Below, piece after piece: positions 1-5,317 of a stretch of DNA of 5,317 nucleotides. This DNA comes from Actinomycetes bacterium (lineage in GTDB: Bacteria; Actinomycetota; Acidimicrobiia; Acidimicrobiales; Microtrichaceae), in the NCBI GenBank assembly GCA_023427825.1, contig JAEZAI010000152.1, positions 1 through 5,317 of the forward strand. The letters are read 5' to 3'. Position 1 is the stretch's first letter. Every line of letters starts with the position of its first letter. The notes below the pieces were generated by a model. It ran no database searches. It worked only from the letters and a program-made list of their open reading frames with translations, and was not told where the DNA came from. The translations under genes were made by a program, and so were the position numbers.

Positions 1-617
1 ACCAGGCCGAGACCGTGCTGCTCCGACTGCTGCGCGGCACCGGGCCGGCGGGCCTCGCAGCCATGACGCCGGCCCGCCACCCGCTGCTCGGGCTGCGCCG
101 GGCCGAGACCGTGGCGCTGTGCCGGCACCTGCGCATCGACGTGGTGCAGGACCCGACCAACGACTCCCCGCAGCACACCCGCAACCGGGTGCGCCACGAG
201 GTGCTGCCCCTGGTCGACGACGTGGCCGGGCGCGACGTCGTCCCCCTGCTGTGCCGCCTGGCCGCGCTGGCGAGGGAGCAGTCCGAGCTGCTCCACGCGC
301 TCGCGCTCGGCCTCGATCCGACCGACGCACGCGCCCTCGCCAGCGCTGCGCCCGCGCTGGCCTCGGTGGCGGTGCGGCACTGGTGGGGCGAGGTGACGGG
401 CGCCGGCCTGCCCCCGGACGCCGCCGCGGTCGAGCGGGTGCTCGGCGTCGCCCGCGGCGACGCGGTCGCGTGCGACGTGCTGGCCGGTTGGTCCGTGCGC
501 CGGACCGGTGGCCGGCTCCGCCTCGAGCGGCCGCTGGACGGCACGGCGTCCCGCGCGCCGGAGCCGCCCGGGGAGCCCGGCGGAGCACCGGACGGGACGC
601 CGGTCGGGGAGGGCTAG
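1..617 (+). CDS. tilS: tRNA(Ile)-lysidine synthetase TilS, 3' part (5' end outside window)
   Basis: TilS uses ATP and lysine to convert C34 of the CAU-anticodon tRNA-Ile to lysidine, so that the tRNA reads AUA and is charged with isoleucine; it acts in the cytosol. The window opens inside the N-type ATP-pyrophosphatase domain. The first whole codon is at 3 and the visible 204 residues begin QAETVLLRLLRGTGPAGLAA, the conserved stretch after the family's HHADD motif. Next come RHPLL, a cysteine-containing helix, and the DPTNDSPQHTRNRVRHEVLP block typical of TilS. The region after about residue 75 is alanine-rich and helical, fitting the substrate-binding domain, and a GWSVRRTGGRLRLERP segment lies near the end. 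The last 20 or so residues are low-complexity, rich in Pro, Gly and Glu, and probably disordered. The N-terminal PP-loop (SGGxDS) is outside the window. The stop (TAG, 615-617) lies 11 nt before hpt, the usual actinobacterial order. The assignment is secure. Confidence 0.95.
   Translation, partial: QAETVLLRLLRGTGPAGLAAMTPARHPLLGLRRAETVALCRHLRIDVVQDPTNDSPQHTRNRVRHEVLPLVDDVAGRDVVPLLCRLAALAREQSELLHALALGLDPTDARALASAAPALASVAVRHWWGEVTGAGLPPDAAAVERVLGVARGDAVACDVLAGWSVRRTGGRLRLERPLDGTASRAPEPPGEPGGAPDGTPVGEG
564..583. repeat. Imperfect GC-rich inverted repeat in the tilS tail
   Basis: Arms CCGC-C-CGGG (564-572) and CCCG-GCGG (576-583) can pair around a GAG loop with one bulged C at 568. The repeat lies within the codons for the low-complexity Pro/Gly/Glu tail of TilS, about 45 bases before the hpt start. 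There is no following T-tract, so it is not a standard intrinsic terminator. It may simply result from GC-rich Pro/Gly codons. Confidence 0.3.
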
Positions 618-620
618 GGT
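615..620 (+). promoter_or_regulatory. Candidate -10 element of a leaderless hpt promoter (TAGGGT)
   Basis: TAGGGT matches the actinobacterial TANNNT -10 consensus and ends 8 nt before the hpt ATG. That spacing would put the transcript start at or next to the A of the ATG. The TAG is also the tilS stop codon. No -35 hexamer is visible. GGAGGG at 608-613 is about 15 nt from the ATG, too far for an ideal Shine-Dalgarno, and AGGG at 616-619 is only a weak one. The ftsH leader has the same hexamer and the same spacing, which raises confidence, but a six-base degenerate motif is weak evidence alone. Confidence 0.45.
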
Positions 621-628
621 CGGCGCCC

Positions 629-1204
629 ATGGATGCGGCGGTGCCCACCTCGTTCGACGACGATCCGGCGATCGGTCGCGTGCTGCTGACCGAGGAGCAG
701 CTCGCCCGCCGCATCGAGGAGATCGGCGCGCAGCTCACGCAGGACTACGCGGGCCGACCGCCGCTGCTCGTGTGCGTGCTCCGAGGCGCCTACGTCTTCC
801 TCACCGACCTGGCCCGCAACATCGACCTGCCGGTGCAGATCGACTTCATCGCGGTCTCCTCCTACGGCGCCACCACGCGCACCTCCGGCGTCGTGCGGCT
901 CGTGAAGGACCTGGAGGTCGACCTGACGGACCGCCACGTGATCCTGGTCGAGGACATCGTCGACACCGGGCTGACCCTTCGCTACCTGCGTCGCAGCCTG
1001 GAGGCCCGGGGACCGGCGAGCCTGGAGGTCTGCGCGCTGCTCGCCCGGGAGTCGGCCGATCTGGAGGGACTCGGCGTCCGGTACGTCGGCTTCACGATCC
1101 CCAACGACTTCGTGATCGGCTACGGCCTGGACGTCGCGGAGCGCTACCGCAACCTCCGCTACCTGGCGGTCTACGACCCCGACGCCGCGGCCGAGCCGAG
1201 CTGA
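629..1204 (+). CDS. hpt: Hypoxanthine (hypoxanthine-guanine) phosphoribosyltransferase
   Basis: This cytosolic purine-salvage enzyme transfers ribose-5-phosphate from PRPP to hypoxanthine or guanine, giving IMP or GMP. The 191-residue product is the usual bacterial length and looks complete. Visible motifs are LRGA (51-54, the pyrophosphate-binding loop, Arg in place of the commoner Lys), SSYG (77-80, start of the flexible active-site loop), the PRPP-binding signature VILVEDIVDTGLT (104-116) with acidic pair E108-D109 and probable general base D112, and the purine-binding end FTIPNDFVIGYGLD (155-168) followed by ERYRNLRYLAVY. ATG 629 was chosen because family homology begins just after it, although the frame stays open upstream within tilS. 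One oddity is the loop after VCALLA, where many relatives have a Lys-Pro (LxxKP) turn but this protein reads RESADLEGL. The 3' end overlaps a convergent gene by 34 bp. It is probably transcribed with tilS, from its own leaderless promoter, or both. Guanine versus hypoxanthine preference cannot be read from the sequence. Confidence 0.96.
   Translation: MDAAVPTSFDDDPAIGRVLLTEEQLARRIEEIGAQLTQDYAGRPPLLVCVLRGAYVFLTDLARNIDLPVQIDFIAVSSYGATTRTSGVVRLVKDLEVDLTDRHVILVEDIVDTGLTLRYLRRSLEARGPASLEVCALLARESADLEGLGVRYVGFTIPNDFVIGYGLDVAERYRNLRYLAVYDPDAAAEPS
1171..1204. other. Convergent 3' overlap of hpt and the kinase-membrane gene
   Basis: The minus-strand gene's TAG stop is at 1173-1171 and the hpt TGA is at 1202-1204, so the last 11 codons or so of each gene are read from the same 34 bp on opposite strands. 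There is no intergenic space, and no hairpin followed by a T-run is visible on either strand around it. Each mRNA must therefore end inside the other gene, giving complementary 3' ends. Confidence 0.9.
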
Positions 1205-3594
1205 CGGTTCCGGCGCAGCCACCTCAGAGCGAGGGCGCCGGGCACCAGGGGCAGCCAGAACGAGACCAGCCGGAACAGCGCCACCGCCGGCACGGCCACC
1301 CACGGCTCCTCGCCGAACAGGACGAGCCCGCCGACGAGTCCCGCCTCGACGACCCCGGCGCCCCCGGGGATCGGGAGGAACGCGGCGACGAGCACCACGG
1401 CCAGCACGACCAGCGAGATCGACGGCGGGTCGAGCTCACCGCCCATGGCGCGGTCCGCGGCGACCATGCCCCCGACGGCCGCCAGCGGCACGAACACCGA
1501 GCCCAGCAGCAGCTGCGCCAGTCGGGACGGGTGGCCGGTGAGTGCTCGGAACCCCGCCGTCCACTGCCGGATCGCAGGCATGATCGAACGGCCGATGGCG
1601 CGGCGGGACGGCGGCAGCAGCGCGGTGGCGGCCAGCACGATCACCGCCACCACGACGAGTGCGATGATGCCGGCGGTCACCTCGGAGTCCACGTCGATCG
1701 TGCCGTCGGTGCCGGACAGGCGGACCGCCAGCCAGAGCATCGCGACCTGCGTCCCGATCCGACTGACGATGGCCACGCCGACCGAGCCGAGCGCGGTCAC
1801 CGTCTCGATGCCGGTCGCTCGGAGGAACTGCACCCGGGTGGCGACGCTGCCGGTGTGGAACGGCCGGAGGGTGTCGGTGAAGGTCGCCGCGAGCCGCGAC
1901 AGGACCACGTGGCGCAGGCTGATGCGGTCGCGCAGCGATCCGACGAACGCCAGCGTCGTGGCGGCGAGTCCCATCAGCGCGGCGAACACCGTCCAGGCGA
2001 CCTGCTCCCACTGGGCGACGCCGGCGAGCGGCTGGTCCCGGGCGACGAGGGTGCCGAGACCCACCAGCACGGCGGCGGCCAGCACGAAGAGCGGCACGAC
2101 CGGCCACGACCTGGTCGGGACGGTCCCCGCGTAGTCGGGCTCGGGGATCCGGGCCCGCTCCTCCACCTGCGCGCGCAGGGGCTCGAGCAGCTGCGACTCC
2201 TTGAGCGCAGCGCGCGTGGCGCCGCCGAGGGCATAGGGCTGCAGCCGGGGGAAGGCCCGAGCGAGACCGTCGGCCCCGACCGCTCGTTCGGCGGCGTCGA
2301 CGGCTCGGTCCACGCCGACGACGGGAGCGGTCGAGCCGATCAGCTCCGCCAGGTCGGTGGCGAGCAGCAGCGGTGACGCGGCGAGCTCGGCGAAGCCGAA
2401 GTCGATCAGGTAGAGGTTCCCGTCGGACGCAGCGAAGATGTTGGCGAGCCGCAGGTCGCGGTGGGCGATGCCGAAGGCCTGCAGCATGCCGACCTGGGCC
2501 CAGACCTCGTCGAGCAGCTCGTCGCTGACCTCGTCCTCGGGCACCCGGTCGAGCGAATCGCCGTCGATCGCGACGAACGCCAGGATCATGGCGTCGGTGC
2601 CGATGTCGGACACGGTGAGCAGCTCGGGCGTCGGGATGCCCGCCGCCGTCGCACGCAGCGACAGCAGCGCCTCGTGCTCCACCGTCCGCCGCAGCGACGA
2701 CGCCGGCCGCTCGTCGCCGGTGTTGCGGAGGAACAGCGCGCGGAAGACCCTGAACATGAGGTCGGCGGAGCGGTTGTCCTGGTTCAGGACCTTCACGAAC
2801 ACCTTGCGGCCGTCGGTGGTGGTGCCCAGCCACGGCGTCGACCCCCGGGCGTCGACGGCCGCCGGCGCGATGTCGGCGATCCGGATGCCCGAACGTGCCA
2901 GCCCGTCGATGAGCTCGCGCCGGTCGGGCGCCGTGTCCGGCGTGCCGAACAGCAGGGCGACCGCCGCGCCGCACGTGATGCCCAACCCCAGGTCGGTCAC
3001 CCACGCCACGGCCGGCACGTCGGCGAACCCGAGGGTGGCCAGGAAGCTGAACCCGATCGTCCACACCGCCAACCGGCGCGACGACTCCGGGAGGTACGGG
3101 ATCCCGACCACGAAGGCGGCGACGAAGCCAGCCAGCAGCGGATCGTTGACCGCTCCTTCCGCCGACTCGTACGCGTGCGGGAACAGCGACGGAGGGTCGC
3201 GCGTGAGCATGGCCACGACCACCTCGCTCACCACGAACGCGCTGATTGCCGCCAGGTTGACCACGCCCCAGAGCCGGTAGCGCCGGTAGCGCACGAGCTG
3301 CACGTTCACGACGAACGGCACGATCAGCAGCGTCAGCCCGACGATCACGGTCGGGATGGCCCGGATCCACGCCGGCAGCACGTGGGTCAGCTGCTCCCAG
3401 TCCCGGTTGAGCGCGGCCATGGTGTTGGCGAACCGCCACGTGATGACCACCCCGACGGCCGTCGTGGTGACGCCGACCAGGAGCCGGAGCAGCGAGGTCG
3501 GCGAACGCACCATCCGGCGCTCGGCCGGCGCGGCGGCGGCAGCCGTGTACCGCACCGCTGTCGCGGGCGCTCCGGGAGCGGTGATGTCGGCCAT
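1171..3594 (-). CDS. Multipass membrane protein: kinase-like domain between membrane blocks, C-terminal UPF0104/LPG_synthase_TM (flippase-like) domain
   Basis: The function is unknown. From ATG 3594-3592 the protein is 807 residues. Residues 34-217 hold about six hydrophobic helices (near 34-53, 80-101, 108-130, 150-168, 174-192, 196-217). Residues 230-475 resemble a kinase: VFVKVL with K268, helix-C-like Glu E308 (or E306), catalytic loop HRDLRLANIF (D380, N385) and LIDFGFAE (D398-F399-G400). There is no clear Gly-rich loop, as in ABC1/APH/RIO-type kinases. Residues 498-552 add two helices, and the rest is a UPF0104-like domain with its typical PIPGGAGVVEAGL (741-753) and FWLPLVPG (779-786). 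Arg/Lys-rich loops (102-107, 173-174, 554-561) put N-terminus and kinase in the cytoplasm by the positive-inside rule. By family analogy it could move or regulate a lipid or polyprenyl-linked substrate, with the kinase sensing or phosphorylating something; this is inference. The start is uncertain: GTG 3618 and ATG 3513 are in frame, and none has a good ribosome binding site. The frame's far upstream ATG (3822) would overlap ftsH and is unlikely. Confidence 0.85.
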   Translation of the reverse strand: MADITAPGAPATAVRYTAAAAAPAERRMVRSPTSLLRLLVGVTTTAVGVVITWRFANTMAALNRDWEQLTHVLPAWIRAIPTVIVGLTLLIVPFVVNVQLVRYRRYRLWGVVNLAAISAFVVSEVVVAMLTRDPPSLFPHAYESAEGAVNDPLLAGFVAAFVVGIPYLPESSRRLAVWTIGFSFLATLGFADVPAVAWVTDLGLGITCGAAVALLFGTPDTAPDRRELIDGLARSGIRIADIAPAAVDARGSTPWLGTTTDGRKVFVKVLNQDNRSADLMFRVFRALFLRNTGDERPASSLRRTVEHEALLSLRATAAGIPTPELLTVSDIGTDAMILAFVAIDGDSLDRVPEDEVSDELLDEVWAQVGMLQAFGIAHRDLRLANIFAASDGNLYLIDFGFAELAASPLLLATDLAELIGSTAPVVGVDRAVDAAERAVGADGLARAFPRLQPYALGGATRAALKESQLLEPLRAQVEERARIPEPDYAGTVPTRSWPVVPLFVLAAAVLVGLGTLVARDQPLAGVAQWEQVAWTVFAALMGLAATTLAFVGSLRDRISLRHVVLSRLAATFTDTLRPFHTGSVATRVQFLRATGIETVTALGSVGVAIVSRIGTQVAMLWLAVRLSGTDGTIDVDSEVTAGIIALVVVAVIVLAATALLPPSRRAIGRSIMPAIRQWTAGFRALTGHPSRLAQLLLGSVFVPLAAVGGMVAADRAMGGELDPPSISLVVLAVVLVAAFLPIPGGAGVVEAGLVGGLVLFGEEPWVAVPAVALFRLVSFWLPLVPGALALRWLRRNRQLGSAAASGS

Positions 3595-3641
3595 GTGCGC
3601 GGCGACCGACCGGAGCACGGTCGCCCGGTCGGTCGACGCCG

Positions 3642-3647
3642 ATGCTA
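3642..3647 (-). promoter_or_regulatory. Candidate -10 element for the kinase-membrane gene (TAGCAT)
   Basis: On the minus strand the sequence reads GGATAGCATCGG, a match to TANNNT in a region otherwise nearly free of A/T runs. A transcript start about 7 nt downstream (near 3634) would leave a leader of about 16 nt to GTG 3618 or 40 nt to ATG 3594. The codon exactly 8 nt after the hexamer is ACC, so unlike the hpt and ftsH cases this would not be a leaderless start. No -35 box is recognisable. Confidence 0.35.
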
Positions 3648-3737
3648 TCCAGAGAGTCCCGGCCAGCAGCGCGTCCGTCCCCGTGCTCCTGCTCCGGTCC
3701 GACGGTGGGTCCGGACGAGGGAACGGCGGGCACCCGA

Positions 3738-3757
3738 CCGCCGGCGAGGGCCGGTGG
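3738..3757. repeat. GC-rich inverted repeat upstream of ftsH
   Basis: Arms CCGCCGGC (3738-3745) and GCCGGTGG (3750-3757) pair over 8 bp with one G-T pair around a GAGG loop. The repeat lies where the -35 region of the proposed ftsH promoter (-10 at 3778-3783) would fall. It could be a protein-binding site or a chance palindrome in GC-rich DNA. It lacks a T-tract, so it is not a typical terminator. Confidence 0.35.
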
Positions 3758-3777
3758 GAGAAGGGGAGCCCCGTCGG

Positions 3778-3783
3778 TAGCCT
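3778..3783 (+). promoter_or_regulatory. Candidate -10 element of a leaderless ftsH promoter (TAGCCT)
   Basis: TAGCCT fits TANNNT and ends 8 nt before the GTG start at 3792, the same spacing as the hexamer before hpt. The purine-rich AAGGGGAG at 3761-3768 is more than 20 nt from the GTG, too far to act as a ribosome binding site for it. Together these favour a transcript that begins at or very near the start codon. Confidence 0.5.
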
Positions 3784-3791
3784 GACCGCCG

Positions 3792-5317
<1,526 letters not shown>

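Larger units (their letters stand above)
3595..3791. other. Divergent intergenic region between the kinase-membrane gene and ftsH
   Basis: This stretch of about 197 bp separates the two divergent starts. It contains a TAGCAT hexamer facing left, a TAGCCT hexamer facing right and a GC-rich inverted repeat between them, nearer ftsH. No convincing small gene or RNA was found. The left-facing frame stays open through it, so up to 8 extra codons (GTG 3618) could belong to the membrane protein. Confidence 0.7.

Noticed and set aside
564..583. Hairpin in the tilS tail as a transcription terminator or attenuator for hpt
   Set aside because: It has no T-tract, one bulge and lies in repetitive Pro/Gly codons, so I list it only as an inverted repeat.
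119..628. Upstream extension of the hpt frame through tilS
   Set aside because: The frame is open but its translation is Arg/Ala/Pro-rich shadow; Hpt homology begins just after ATG 629.
508..2376. Long plus-strand open frame spanning tilS, hpt and the antisense of the membrane gene
   Set aside because: It crosses three well-supported genes, is dominated by Arg, Gly, Asp and His, and shows no recognisable fold.
2461..3780. Plus-strand open frame antisense to the kinase and N-terminal membrane region
   Set aside because: Its composition (Arg/His/Asp/Gln repeats) is a typical GC-rich antisense shadow, while the minus strand carries clear kinase motifs and helices.

Overview
The window is very GC-rich and densely coded, with the conserved actinobacterial gene order tilS-hpt-ftsH. 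The GC content, that gene order, the GTG start of ftsH, and leaders with a TANNNT hexamer but no convincing ribosome binding site all point to a high-GC actinobacterium. A deep lineage such as Acidimicrobiia is possible, but that is a guess from context and not demonstrated.

Layout. Positions 1-617 (+) hold the 3' two-thirds or so of tilS (tRNA-Ile lysidine synthetase). Eleven bases later, 629-1204 (+) encodes a complete hypoxanthine phosphoribosyltransferase (hpt). Its 3' end overlaps by 34 bp the end of a convergent gene at 1171-3594 (-). That gene encodes an 807-residue membrane protein in which a protein-kinase-like domain with intact catalytic residues sits between an N-terminal six-helix membrane block and a C-terminal UPF0104/LPG_synthase_TM (MprF-flippase-like) membrane domain. 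A divergent intergenic region (about 3595-3791) carries candidate promoters for both directions and a GC-rich hairpin. From 3792 (+) to the window edge runs the N-terminal 508 residues of FtsH, the membrane-anchored AAA+ zinc protease.

How the genes fit together. tilS, hpt and ftsH are housekeeping genes that are neighbours in many Gram-positive bacteria: tRNA anticodon modification, purine salvage and membrane protein quality control. Here the run is broken by a kinase/flippase-like gene on the opposite strand, so ftsH cannot be co-transcribed with tilS-hpt in the usual simple way. Consistent with this, both hpt and ftsH have a TANNNT hexamer exactly 8 nt before the start codon, the arrangement expected for leaderless transcripts from their own promoters.

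No RNA genes, CRISPR arrays, insertion sequences or prophage genes were seen. The most interesting item is the kinase-membrane fusion protein. I think similar architectures exist in other actinobacteria under generic names, so it is better called under-characterised than certainly new.
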